Positions 16,453 to 22,699 of a stretch of DNA of 22,699 bases are shown piece after piece (position 1 is the first letter of the stretch; each line of letters starts with the position of its first letter). The stretch is from positions 1 through 22,699 of the IMG/VR virus record IMGVR_UViG_3300032083_002535. One strand, 5' to 3'. Below the pieces are notes generated by a model, which did not search any database, was not told the DNA's origin, and saw nothing but the letters and a program-made list of their open reading frames with translations. A program made the position numbers and the translations under genes. The stretch is from a virus.

Positions 16453-18065
16453 TGAGGTATCTTGATGAAGCAGAAAAAATACTTGGGCCGGAGTCACATA
16501 AAATATTTGGTCCACCGGGAACAGGAAAAACAAATTATTTAATAACAAAATTAATTGATATTATTGACAACAAAAAAATACATCCAAAAGACATTTGTTA
16601 TATTACATTTACAAACAAAGGTATTGACGAAGTAAGAGAACGTTTAGGAGTTCTTAAAAAGACAGAGGGCTATGAATCCTTCGCTACTATTCACGGTCTA
16701 TGTAATCGATACATAAAGGGTGAGAGTTCAAAGTTAGTTGAGGCATCAGACTTCGAATACTGGGCGAAGTCAGAACGAGGTGACGTAAAAAAAGAGTATG
16801 GAGAAGATCTTGATAATAATTTTATTTTAAATTTATACAATTTACAGAGAGTATCTAACACAACGTTGGAGCAGTCTTTTGTGAAAATTAATGAAAGAAA
16901 CCACAAGTGGAAATATGTTAAATACTATGTAGACAGCTGGCATAAGTATAAAGAAAACAATAAGTTACACGATTTTACAGATCAAATTTTATTTGCTTTG
17001 AAGGTTAATCAGTTTCAAAAATACAAAGCTGTGTTCTTAGATGAAGCTCAAGATTCTTCGTGGTGTCAGTGGCAAGTTATTGACAAACTGTTGGAGAAGA
17101 ATTCTGTTGATTATTTGTACATTGCAGGAGACGACGATCAAGCAATTTTTGATTGGAACGGTGGAGATGTTAATTATTTTTTAAATCAATATTCGAATAC
17201 CTGTGAAAATATTTCTTTAACAAAGTCTCGTCGTTTGTCTCAAGAGCATATTAATTTTGCAAGTTTAATTAGTGATACTATAAATAAAAAACAAGAGAAA
17301 AAATACATCGCGAAAAAAAAGGACAAGGGTTACTTGCAGTACACAGGAAGTTTTATGTCAATACCGGTAGACAATGGTGAGTCTTGGACAATCATGGTCA
17401 CCGGCTCACGGATTATGAACGAGATGAAGAACATAATGATGAGAAGAAGATTGTGGTTCAAACAAACTACGGCCAAAGGCTATGTTCATTATCCTGTGGG
17501 ATCTAAAATACTATCGGCTTTAAAATGTTATTTTAATTTACAAAAAGGTAAGTACGTTTCTAAATCAGATCTTCTTATATACAGAACATTAGTCAAACCA
17601 AAAAATTTTATGCCAAAACAATTAGAAGGTTTAGACAAAGATCAATTGTACAATAGGGAACAACTGGAGGAAATGTTTGACTTTGATTTTTCAATAGATT
17701 GGAAGGAACATTTTGCAAATGTGAACAATCCAGAATGGAAAAAGAAGTTTCGTTATATAAAAGACTGCATTGATAACAACGTTGATATATTTACAAAAAA
17801 GCCTGCGATCAAGATGTCAACGATTCACGGAATGAAAGGCGGCGAAGATGATAACATTGTTCTAGTTGGTAACATGGAACAACCATTTTATAATAAATAT
17901 AAAAGTAATGAGCCGGACGAACGAGATGCTATCACGCGAATGTTTTACGTTGGTAGCACAAGAGCAAAGAAGGCCATGTATGTTTATGTATGTTCTGATT
18001 TGCCATATCGATTTAATTTTGATAGAGTGTTCAAGCAATACAACGAAAGAAAAAAAGTAGCATAA
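16452..18065 (+). CDS. UvrD/PcrA-like superfamily 1 DNA helicase, 537 aa
   Basis: The helicase motifs stand in order: Walker A GPPGTGKT (residues 20-27), Ia ITFTNKGIDEVRERL, Walker B DEAQD (197-201), motif III GDDDQAIFDW (226-235), motif IV region SLTKSRRLSQ, motif V STIHGMKGGEDDNIVLVG (starting near 456) and motif VI YVGSTRAKKAMYV (from 499). This is a 3'-5' translocase of the UvrD/Rep type, shorter than UvrD (about 720 aa), so accessory domains 1B/2B are reduced. It probably unwinds DNA for the adjacent primase and polymerase. Its ATG shares a base with the primase stop and its own stop directly abuts the DUF3310 gene. It may be the fork helicase, as no DnaB-type gene is seen. Confidence 0.88.
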   Translation: MRYLDEAEKILGPESHKIFGPPGTGKTNYLITKLIDIIDNKKIHPKDICYITFTNKGIDEVRERLGVLKKTEGYESFATIHGLCNRYIKGESSKLVEASDFEYWAKSERGDVKKEYGEDLDNNFILNLYNLQRVSNTTLEQSFVKINERNHKWKYVKYYVDSWHKYKENNKLHDFTDQILFALKVNQFQKYKAVFLDEAQDSSWCQWQVIDKLLEKNSVDYLYIAGDDDQAIFDWNGGDVNYFLNQYSNTCENISLTKSRRLSQEHINFASLISDTINKKQEKKYIAKKKDKGYLQYTGSFMSIPVDNGESWTIMVTGSRIMNEMKNIMMRRRLWFKQTTAKGYVHYPVGSKILSALKCYFNLQKGKYVSKSDLLIYRTLVKPKNFMPKQLEGLDKDQLYNREQLEEMFDFDFSIDWKEHFANVNNPEWKKKFRYIKDCIDNNVDIFTKKPAIKMSTIHGMKGGEDDNIVLVGNMEQPFYNKYKSNEPDERDAITRMFYVGSTRAKKAMYVYVCSDLPYRFNFDRVFKQYNERKKVA

Positions 18066-18284
18066 ATGAAAGTTGATAACGTCAACCATCCTCCTCATTA
18101 TAAACAGGGAGACGTAGAGTGCATTGATGCCATTGCATCTTGTTTGGGCGAAGGCTTTAAATTTTATTTGCAAGGAAACGCTATGAAATATTTATGGCGC
18201 TATCAACATAAGGGCAAAGCACAAGAGGATCTAGATAAATCTATTTGGTACATAAATAAATTAAAGAGTACTGTTAATGAATAA
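18066..18284 (+). CDS. DUF3310 domain protein, 72 aa
   Basis: The sequence NHPPHYKQGDVECIDAIAS, with NAMKYLWRYQHKGKAQEDLDK and a final helix, is the DUF3310 pattern. This family is frequent in tailed phages and occurs at the C-terminus of T7 gp1.7, a nucleotide monophosphate kinase. Here the domain stands alone at about the usual single-domain length. A role in nucleotide supply or nucleotide sensing for replication is inferred from T7 and from its position between helicase and polymerase; the isolated domain has no visible kinase P-loop. The start abuts the helicase stop and the end overlaps the polymerase start by 8 bases, indicating coupling. Confidence 0.85.
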   Translation: MKVDNVNHPPHYKQGDVECIDAIASCLGEGFKFYLQGNAMKYLWRYQHKGKAQEDLDKSIWYINKLKSTVNE

Positions 18285-20178
18285 TCAAGTTAAATGGACT
18301 GAGTGGGTTGCTGACGACAATTTTCCTGATCTGTCCAAAGCTCCTTATCTAGCGGTTGACTTAGAGACATGTGATATACACTTGATGACACACGGAGCAG
18401 GTTGGGCTACTGGTAAAGGATACATAACTGGATTTGCACTAGCCACAGCAGATTGGGAAGGGTACTACCCAATAGCTCATGAAGAAGGTAACTACGAAAA
18501 AGATAAAGTTATTTCTTGGATAAAGAAAACTTTATCCTATCCCATGCCTAAAATATTTCACAACGCGTCCTACGATGTGGGTTGGTTACGAAACGCAGGC
18601 ATAACCGTCAATGGTACAATACATGACACAATGATTTCAAGTGCTTTGATTGATGAAAATCGTTTTTCTTTTACTTTGAACAGTTTAGCTAAAGATAAAT
18701 TGGGACAAACAAAGAACGAAGATGTTCTTGTGGAGTTTGCAAAGTCAAAAGGGATTGATCCCAAAGCTGAGATGTACAAGGTTCCGGCAATGTATGTAGG
18801 CAAGTATGCAGAAATGGACGCACGATTGACGTATGACTTATACTTTCACAATCAAAAAGAAATAGAGGATCAAGATCTTCATAAAATTTATGATTTAGAA
18901 TGCAGACTACAACCTTGTTTGATTGACATGAGAGCTCACGGTGTTCGTGTAGATCTTGACGGAGCCGCGATTGCAAAAGCAGAATTGTTAAGTCAAGAAA
19001 AACAAGCGTTGTTTGAAATAAAAAAATTATCGAATGTAGACGTTGATATCTGGGCTGCAGCTTCTGTTGCAAAAGCATTTGATAATATGAACGTGAAGTA
19101 TGAAACAACGCCAACAGGAAAACCTTCGTTTACAAAAAACTTTTTAAATACCAACGGATCTCCTTTAGCAAAATTAATTGTTAAGGCACGAGAAACAAAC
19201 AAGGCACACACAACATTTATTGACAGTATATTGAAGCACCAGCACAAAGGACGCATTCATTCTGAGATACATCAGATGAGGAGTGACAACGGCGGAACTG
19301 TGACTGGACGTTTTAGTTATAGCAAACCTAATCTGCAACAGATTCCTGCACGAAACGAAGATATTAAAAACAAAATACGTTCTTTGTTTATACCAGAAGA
19401 GGGGACACAATGGGGGAGCTTTGACTATTCACAGCAAGAACCACGATTGGTGGTGCATTTTGCAGAGAAAGTTAATGAAGTAGAAGGGTATACGCACAAC
19501 TCAAAACGGCCAACGATGGCCACCAAAGAATTTATTAAAGGGTATCGCAAGGGAGATGCTGACTTCCACACTATGGTCGCTAAGATGGCGGGCATTGATC
19601 GTAAGATTGCAAAAACAATTAATTTAGGATTATTTTATGGTATGGGTAAAGCCAAACTTACAGAGGAACTAGGCATTGATCAAGAGACTGCTGAACAATT
19701 GATCGATGAATACAATCAAAAAGTTCCTTTTGTGAAACAACTATCTCAATATGCCATGAACGCAATGGATGAGAATGGTTTTGTGACCACGATAGGTGGT
19801 AGGCGTTGTCGTTCTTTTGGCTATGTTTCAAAGCAATGGAATGCAAAAGGATTTTTTAAAACAGAGAAAGAAGCAGAGGCAGAGTGGGGCAAGTACAATT
19901 ATAAAAAAGCCTACACCTACAAAGCATTAAACAAATTAATTCAAGGGTCTGCGGCAGATCAAACCAAACAAGCAATGGTGGACTTGTATGAACAAGATGG
20001 TATCATACCACATATACAAGTTCATGATGAACTTAACATCTCAATTGAGAGTGAGGAGCAAGCAAAAATGATTGCACAAAAAATGGAAGACTGTATGCCG
20101 GGAGACGCGCCTTTGCATGTACCCAGTAAGGTTGAATACATTCTAGCCAAGAACTGGGGAGACGCAAAAGGTGACTGA
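18277..20178 (+). CDS. Family A DNA polymerase with 3'-5' exonuclease, Leu at position 762
   Basis: The 633-aa enzyme has an N-terminal proofreading domain: Exo I VDLETCD (Asp28, Glu30), Exo II HNASYD (Asp100) and Exo III YAEMD (Tyr177, Asp181). The polymerase domain follows: GTVTGRFSYSKPNLQQIP, motif A FDYSQQEPR (Asp383), motif B RKIAKTINLGLFYGM (Lys446, Tyr454) and motif C QVHDEL (His583, Asp584). There is no 5' nuclease domain. Aligning motif B with E. coli Pol I places Leu450 at Phe762, the residue controlling dideoxynucleotide discrimination. All catalytic residues are present, so it should be active as the replicative polymerase. The start overlaps the DUF3310 gene by 8 bases, and the end overlaps the GTG start of the zinc-ribbon gene. 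Confidence 0.93.
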   Translation: MNNQVKWTEWVADDNFPDLSKAPYLAVDLETCDIHLMTHGAGWATGKGYITGFALATADWEGYYPIAHEEGNYEKDKVISWIKKTLSYPMPKIFHNASYDVGWLRNAGITVNGTIHDTMISSALIDENRFSFTLNSLAKDKLGQTKNEDVLVEFAKSKGIDPKAEMYKVPAMYVGKYAEMDARLTYDLYFHNQKEIEDQDLHKIYDLECRLQPCLIDMRAHGVRVDLDGAAIAKAELLSQEKQALFEIKKLSNVDVDIWAAASVAKAFDNMNVKYETTPTGKPSFTKNFLNTNGSPLAKLIVKARETNKAHTTFIDSILKHQHKGRIHSEIHQMRSDNGGTVTGRFSYSKPNLQQIPARNEDIKNKIRSLFIPEEGTQWGSFDYSQQEPRLVVHFAEKVNEVEGYTHNSKRPTMATKEFIKGYRKGDADFHTMVAKMAGIDRKIAKTINLGLFYGMGKAKLTEELGIDQETAEQLIDEYNQKVPFVKQLSQYAMNAMDENGFVTTIGGRRCRSFGYVSKQWNAKGFFKTEKEAEAEWGKYNYKKAYTYKALNKLIQGSAADQTKQAMVDLYEQDGIIPHIQVHDELNISIESEEQAKMIAQKMEDCMPGDAPLHVPSKVEYILAKNWGDAKGD

Positions 20179-20524
20179 GGATAACATTATCAATGTCTGT
20201 TTATGTCCGGGCTGTAGTCATTTGACTCACATGAAGCCCCTTGAGGACAATATTTATTTCTGTAGATTATGCCATCAAAAATTTAAACAGTTTAAAAATG
20301 GTAAGTTAATTTACATACCTTTAGCTGTGGCTGAGACCATGGACGACAATAAAATTTTATTTACATTTAATTCTGATCGAACAGCAGAGGCCATGAAAGA
20401 ATTGGATTCACGTTTAAAAGTAATATTTGAAAAATACAAAGAAGATGAAGAACCTGAACCAGACGATGAACTTGAGTTCGACATTGATTTTGAGCCTGAC
20501 TTTGACCCTGACAAAGTTAACTAA
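20171..20524 (+). CDS. Zinc-ribbon protein with long acidic tail, 117 aa
   Basis: The GTG start at 20171 overlaps the polymerase stop by 8 bases; the first in-frame ATG comes only after the first CxxC pair, so GTG is preferred. Residues 12-34 have C-P-G-C and C-R-L-C, spaced as in a zinc ribbon. A beta/alpha middle follows (GKLIYIPLAVAETMDDNKIL). The last 28 residues contain 15 acidic residues interspersed with Phe, Ile and Pro (ELEFDIDFEPDFDPDK). Acidic/aromatic tails are known from SSB-type proteins, where they bind replication partners, and from DNA-mimic proteins. A regulatory or protein-docking role beside the polymerase is inferred. No named family is recognised. It ends tail-to-tail with the TSCPD gene, overlapping by 8 bases. 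Confidence 0.7.
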   Translation: MTEDNIINVCLCPGCSHLTHMKPLEDNIYFCRLCHQKFKQFKNGKLIYIPLAVAETMDDNKILFTFNSDRTAEAMKELDSRLKVIFEKYKEDEEPEPDDELEFDIDFEPDFDPDKVN

Positions 20525-20822
20525 GTTTTTCTAACTGATTGAATACTTCACCAACAATTGTCGACGGCCTACCGTCAGTATGAAACGTTGCGCACGATTT
20601 TAATTCTTCAAGAGGTGTACCGTTTTGCAATGCAACTGAAACTAATCTTCCAAACTCAGTTAATATATCAAACCGTTCTGTCCCGGCTTTGCCTCCACCA
20701 TTGATCCAAACCTCTTTAACAACGCCATTTTCAAACGAAACTGTGAGTCTGTATGGTGTTCCATTGTTGTCTTGTATAGTGAATGCGTAACACGGCCTAC
20801 GGTCTGCTAATTCTGATCTCAT
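20517..20822 (-). CDS. Stand-alone TSCPD-domain protein, 101 aa
   Basis: The sequence YRLTVSFENGVVKEVWINGG, then GKAGTERFDILTEFGRLVSV and ALQNGTPLEEL, matches the TSCPD domain known from the C-terminus of vitamin B12-dependent ribonucleotide reductases and from separate small proteins. Here it is on its own, with no reductase gene in the window. An upstream ATG at 20903 would add 27 residues, but that extension reads through the palindrome and into the divergent gene. ATG 20822 has a good ribosome binding site (AGGAAG, about 5 bases upstream), so I chose it. The function is uncertain: possible links are to nucleotide metabolism or to a partner reductase. It is transcribed against its neighbours and probably has its own promoter in the gap. 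Confidence 0.75.
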   Translation of the reverse strand: MRSELADRRPCYAFTIQDNNGTPYRLTVSFENGVVKEVWINGGGKAGTERFDILTEFGRLVSVALQNGTPLEELKSCATFHTDGRPSTIVGEVFNQLEKLS

Positions 20823-20853
20823 AATTCTTCCTTTTTTTGTTGACAATTTTCCA

Positions 20854-20880
20854 TAATCTACTACATCTAGTAGTAGATTA
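20854..20880. promoter_or_regulatory. Perfect 27-bp inverted repeat, probable operator
   Basis: Two 11-base arms, TAATCTACTAC and GTAGTAGATTA, are exact reverse complements around ATCTA. The element lies in the 79-bp gap between the divergent TSCPD gene and the small coiled-coil gene. On the - strand it spans a possible promoter, TTGTAA (20883-20878), 17 bases, TAGATT (20860-20855), four of six matches in each box. A perfect TTGACA (20840-20845) lies on the + strand but has no good -10 at normal spacing. No U-tract follows, so it is not a standard terminator. It fits a repressor-binding site. Confidence 0.6.
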
Positions 20881-20901
20881 CAATAAAATATGGAGGTTTC
20901 C

Positions 20902-21078
20902 ATGGATTATGACGATAATTTAGCGTTCAATTTGGATAACTGGACAGAGAAAAACGCTTTGGTTATGGAGAACGAACATTTACGACTACAAAATCGTTCT
21001 TTGACGGAGCAATTAAAGGAACTGAAAGTTTGTTTAGAGCAAGCAACAGGTCCTAAAAGACTCTCTAACGTTAGATAA
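20902..21078 (+). CDS. Small coiled-coil protein, 58 aa, function unknown
   Basis: A strong GGAGG ribosome binding site (20892-20896) lies 5 bases before ATG 20902. An in-frame ATG at 20890 is inside that site's own sequence and has no signal of its own, so 20902 is the likely start. The protein is acidic at the N-terminus (MDYDDNLAFNLDNWTEKNA). It then forms a heptad-like helix (LVMENEHLRLQNRSLTEQLK) of leucine-zipper character and a short basic end. Such proteins are often oligomerising regulators or accessory subunits, but no family is recognised. It is the first gene of the rightward unit after the palindrome. Confidence 0.72.
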   Translation: MDYDDNLAFNLDNWTEKNALVMENEHLRLQNRSLTEQLKELKVCLEQATGPKRLSNVR

Positions 21079-21108
21079 AGAACGAAATACATAAAGAAAG
21101 GAACAAGA

Positions 21109-21291
21109 ATGCCCGACATTCTTAAGTACAGTTCTGTCTCTGTGAATAAAAAGACATACAAAGAACTAAAGGCAGTATCTGCCGCGTTATCAACTGAGTT
21201 AGGAATGAAAGTATCTTTGGCTAAGACCATTGAGCACCTAGCAACACAGAAAGCAAAGCAACTAGGATTGAATGGCCATTCAAAATCTTGA
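21109..21291 (+). CDS. Probable ribbon-helix-helix DNA-binding protein, 60 aa
   Basis: ATG 21109 is preceded by AAAGGAAC. The short protein has a beta strand (residues about 5-12, LKYSSVSV), a helix (about 13-30, NKKTYKELKAVSAALS), a turn with a glycine, and a second helix (about 36-53, SLAKTIEHLATQKAKQLG). This is the layout of ribbon-helix-helix repressors such as Arc and MetJ, which bind DNA as dimers through the paired strands. Identification is by secondary-structure pattern. If right, it could bind the palindrome 230 bp upstream and control the divergent genes. Its end overlaps the exonuclease gene by 20 bases in another frame. Confidence 0.6.
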   Translation: MPDILKYSSVSVNKKTYKELKAVSAALSTELGMKVSLAKTIEHLATQKAKQLGLNGHSKS

Positions 21292-21970
21292 GTCATTAAT
21301 CACCGAGCGTTATGACTACAAGGATGTTCGACGTAAGAAGGTGAACGGAAAACGATATTACGAAGGGGAGAACAAACTTCTTCCTTCGGTCACAACGGTT
21401 ATATCTGCAACAAAAGATGAGAAAGATAAGGCGGGTCTTCAACGATGGAGAGACAAAGTTGGCGACGCAGAAGCAGATGCAGTTATGCATCAAGCGGCTT
21501 CTGTTGGTACCGCTATGCACAAATTTCTCGAGTGTCATATAAAAGGTGTTGGTTATGACGATAAAAGTAATATTGGTATTATAGCCAAGAGAATGGCGCA
21601 AACAATTATTAAGAATGCTTTACCATCAATGGACGAATACTGGGGCACAGAAGTTCCTCTTTACTACCCCACGTTCTATGGTGGCACAGCAGACTGTGTA
21701 GGAGTTTGGCGTGAACAGCCCGCAGTTATTGATTTTAAGCAGACAAACAAGCCAAAGAAAGAAGAGTGGATTGATGATTACTTTACACAGTTGGCGGCGT
21801 ACTGCATGGCGCACGATGCACTGTATGGTACAGAGATGAAAGCCGGTGTGGTTCTTATGGCGTCGCGTGGTATGGATCTACAAATGTTCACGATCAACGG
21901 CCAACGGTTAGATGATTACAAATACAAATGGCTAAAGCGATGCGAAAAATATTATAATTTAGGAGAGTAA
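21272..21970 (+). CDS. RecB/MGME1-like PD-(D/E)XK exonuclease, 232 aa
   Basis: The motifs of the RecB/Cas4 nuclease family are complete: GTAMHKFLE (His83), WGTEVPLYYP (Glu127), GGTADCVGVW (Asp141), AVIDFKQTNKPK (Asp154, Lys156) and FTQLAAYCMAH with the QxxxY signature (Gln173, Tyr177). Phage members act as single-strand-dependent or 5'-3' exonucleases in recombination and primer removal. It may supply the 5' nuclease activity that the polymerase lacks, as T7 gp6 does. ATG 21272 has AGGA about 5 bases upstream and overlaps the preceding gene by 20 bases. No cysteine iron-sulphur cluster of Cas4 type is seen. Confidence 0.87.
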   Translation: MAIQNLESLITERYDYKDVRRKKVNGKRYYEGENKLLPSVTTVISATKDEKDKAGLQRWRDKVGDAEADAVMHQAASVGTAMHKFLECHIKGVGYDDKSNIGIIAKRMAQTIIKNALPSMDEYWGTEVPLYYPTFYGGTADCVGVWREQPAVIDFKQTNKPKKEEWIDDYFTQLAAYCMAHDALYGTEMKAGVVLMASRGMDLQMFTINGQRLDDYKYKWLKRCEKYYNLGE

Positions 21971-21971
21971 A

Positions 21972-22229
21972 ATGACGGATAAAACTATACTTTGTGACAC
22001 GTGTCAAACTCCCTTGTTAGAGGAAGAGTTACCAGAAAATAGAAGACCTTCGTTGACATCACTTATATCTGGTGTGATCTTAGGTTCTTTTCCAACAGAA
22101 CATGAGTGTATGGTATGTTATTTTAAAAGAGCAGACTTAGATGGTAAGTCAACTGATCCTAAAGATCAAAAATTACATAAAGAATTTATAAAAGAACAAG
22201 CTTCTATACGAAGAAAAAAATTCAATTAA
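21972..22229 (+). CDS. Two-CxxC putative zinc-binding protein, 85 aa
   Basis: A ribosome binding site TAGGAGAG lies just before ATG 21972, one base after the exonuclease stop. The protein has C-D-T-C at residues 8-11 and C-M-V-C near 46-49, which could bind one zinc ion. A short hydrophobic loop lies between them (SLTSLISGVILGSFPTEHE), and the C-terminal helix is highly basic/charged (KLHKEFIKEQASIRRKKF). This may be a small nucleic-acid-binding or regulatory protein. No family is recognised. The next ATG follows the stop by one base. Confidence 0.68.
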   Translation: MTDKTILCDTCQTPLLEEELPENRRPSLTSLISGVILGSFPTEHECMVCYFKRADLDGKSTDPKDQKLHKEFIKEQASIRRKKFN

Positions 22230-22230
22230 A

Positions 22231-22699
22231 ATGTATAACATAACTGAACTACCACGATTTCAAAAAAACTTTGGGCGACCGTACATCTACAAGAACGCAT
22301 TGTTATTGATGGCCTCTGAATGGTTTATTGATGATAAGACGTTGCCTTTGATCAATAGTGCGCTACCGGTTATGCAACGTTTTGAGAACGAAGAGGGCCT
22401 TGAAGATCCCGAGCCTACCAAACTACGGAACACGATCAACGAACCGTTGAATGAAGTGTTTACTTTGCCTATCTTTTCAAAAGAGTTTTGTTCTGTATTC
22501 ATGGACGAGGTGCACAACATGGAGAAACAATTTACATTTGAACCAAACTACAGAGAACTGAAACAGCATCAGATAAATGAGTTTGTTTTACAAAATGATG
22601 CGAGAGACCTGTATCTGTCGTTAATGAAACTTGTTATCTCTAAAATCAATGTGGTCTTTCAAACGTTGTGGAACAGAGAAGTTGTGGGCGGTGGCATTC
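22231..22699 (+). CDS. N-terminal part of a probable 2-oxoglutarate/Fe(II) oxygenase (partial)
   Basis: An open frame from ATG 22231 runs to the right edge without a stop, giving 156 complete codons. The region PLNEVFTLPIFSKEFCSVFM followed by DEVHNMEKQFTFEPN resembles the start of phage 2-oxoglutarate/Fe(II)-dependent hydroxylases of the procollagen-lysyl-hydroxylase-like type, in which the text before the catalytic domain has a LPIFS/FC helix. The HxD...H iron ligands would lie beyond the window, so the call cannot be confirmed here. Such enzymes may modify DNA or proteins of phage or host. The start is one base after the preceding stop. Confidence 0.5.
   Translation, partial: MYNITELPRFQKNFGRPYIYKNALLLMASEWFIDDKTLPLINSALPVMQRFENEEGLEDPEPTKLRNTINEPLNEVFTLPIFSKEFCSVFMDEVHNMEKQFTFEPNYRELKQHQINEFVLQNDARDLYLSLMKLVISKINVVFQTLWNREVVGGGI

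Noticed and set aside
17862-18173. 103-aa antisense frame over the helicase end and DUF3310 gene
   Set aside because: It is opposite helicase motif VI and the DUF3310 domain; no independent signal.
18689-19114. 141-aa open frame antisense to the polymerase
   Set aside because: It lies opposite conserved polymerase codons, is Leu/Gln/His/Ser-rich without domain, and has no supported start.
20890-20901. Upstream ATG for the 58-aa coiled-coil protein
   Set aside because: The ATG is part of the sequence that also contains GGAGG, which is correctly spaced for ATG 20902.
20823-20903. 27-residue N-terminal extension of the TSCPD protein
   Set aside because: It would read through the palindrome and into the divergent gene; ATG 20822 has its own ribosome binding site and starts at the domain.
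20907-21296. 129-aa open frame antisense to three small + strand genes
   Set aside because: Phe/Ser-rich composition is typical of shadow frames; the + strand genes have good ribosome binding sites and recognisable patterns.
1-22699. tRNA genes, CRISPR arrays, integrase/att sites, transposases
   Set aside because: No cloverleaf-sized gap, no regularly spaced repeats and no recombinase or transposase motifs were seen; coding genes fill nearly all of the window.

Overview
The window looks like a segment of a tailed-phage genome with a short-tailed (podovirus-like) virion and a marine host. It is AT-rich, very compact (no gene-free stretch reaches 100 bases) and organised in functional blocks. 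A P22-like packaged-DNA stabilisation/tail hub protein is followed by glycine-rich ejection-type proteins, and the replication block contains a family A DNA polymerase. Together with the low GC this suggests a phage of an AT-rich marine bacterium, of the broad type that includes pelagiphages. That assignment is inference from gene content and style, not from a database match. There is no tRNA, rRNA, integrase, insertion sequence or CRISPR array that I can see.

Layout. Region 1 (1-11252, all + strand) is the late virion block: the end of an unknown gene, three small proteins, the gp10-like tail hub (1065-2567), a fibre/needle-position protein (2567-3250), and four ejection-type proteins of 408, 249, 531 and 1396 aa. 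It ends with a 75-aa one-membrane-segment protein that is a candidate holin. Genes abut or overlap by 1-4 bases throughout, as in one long operon. Region 2 (11209-12959, - strand) is a two-gene island encoding a SNF2-type helicase and a small PD-(D/E)XK nuclease. A 65-bp gap (12960-13024) carries two back-to-back sigma70-like promoters whose -10 boxes overlap.

Region 3 (13025-20524, + strand) is replication and recombination. Three conserved proteins of unknown function are followed by a strong intrinsic terminator. After it come an archaeo-eukaryotic-type primase, a UvrD-like helicase, a DUF3310 protein, DNA polymerase I and a zinc-ribbon protein with a very acidic tail. Region 4 (20517-22699) starts with a - strand TSCPD-domain gene divergent from a run of + strand genes. 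That run encodes a small coiled-coil protein, a probable ribbon-helix-helix regulator, a RecB/MGME1-like exonuclease, a two-CxxC protein and the start of a probable 2-oxoglutarate/Fe(II) oxygenase. A perfect 27-bp inverted repeat lies between the divergent genes and looks like an operator.

How it fits together: the primase, UvrD-like helicase, PolA and exonuclease, with the SNF2-type helicase and nuclease, could form the replication and recombination machinery. No TOPRIM primase-helicase or DnaB helicase is visible. The polymerase has leucine at the position of E. coli Pol I Phe762. Endolysin, terminase, portal and major capsid genes are not in the window and presumably lie outside it.
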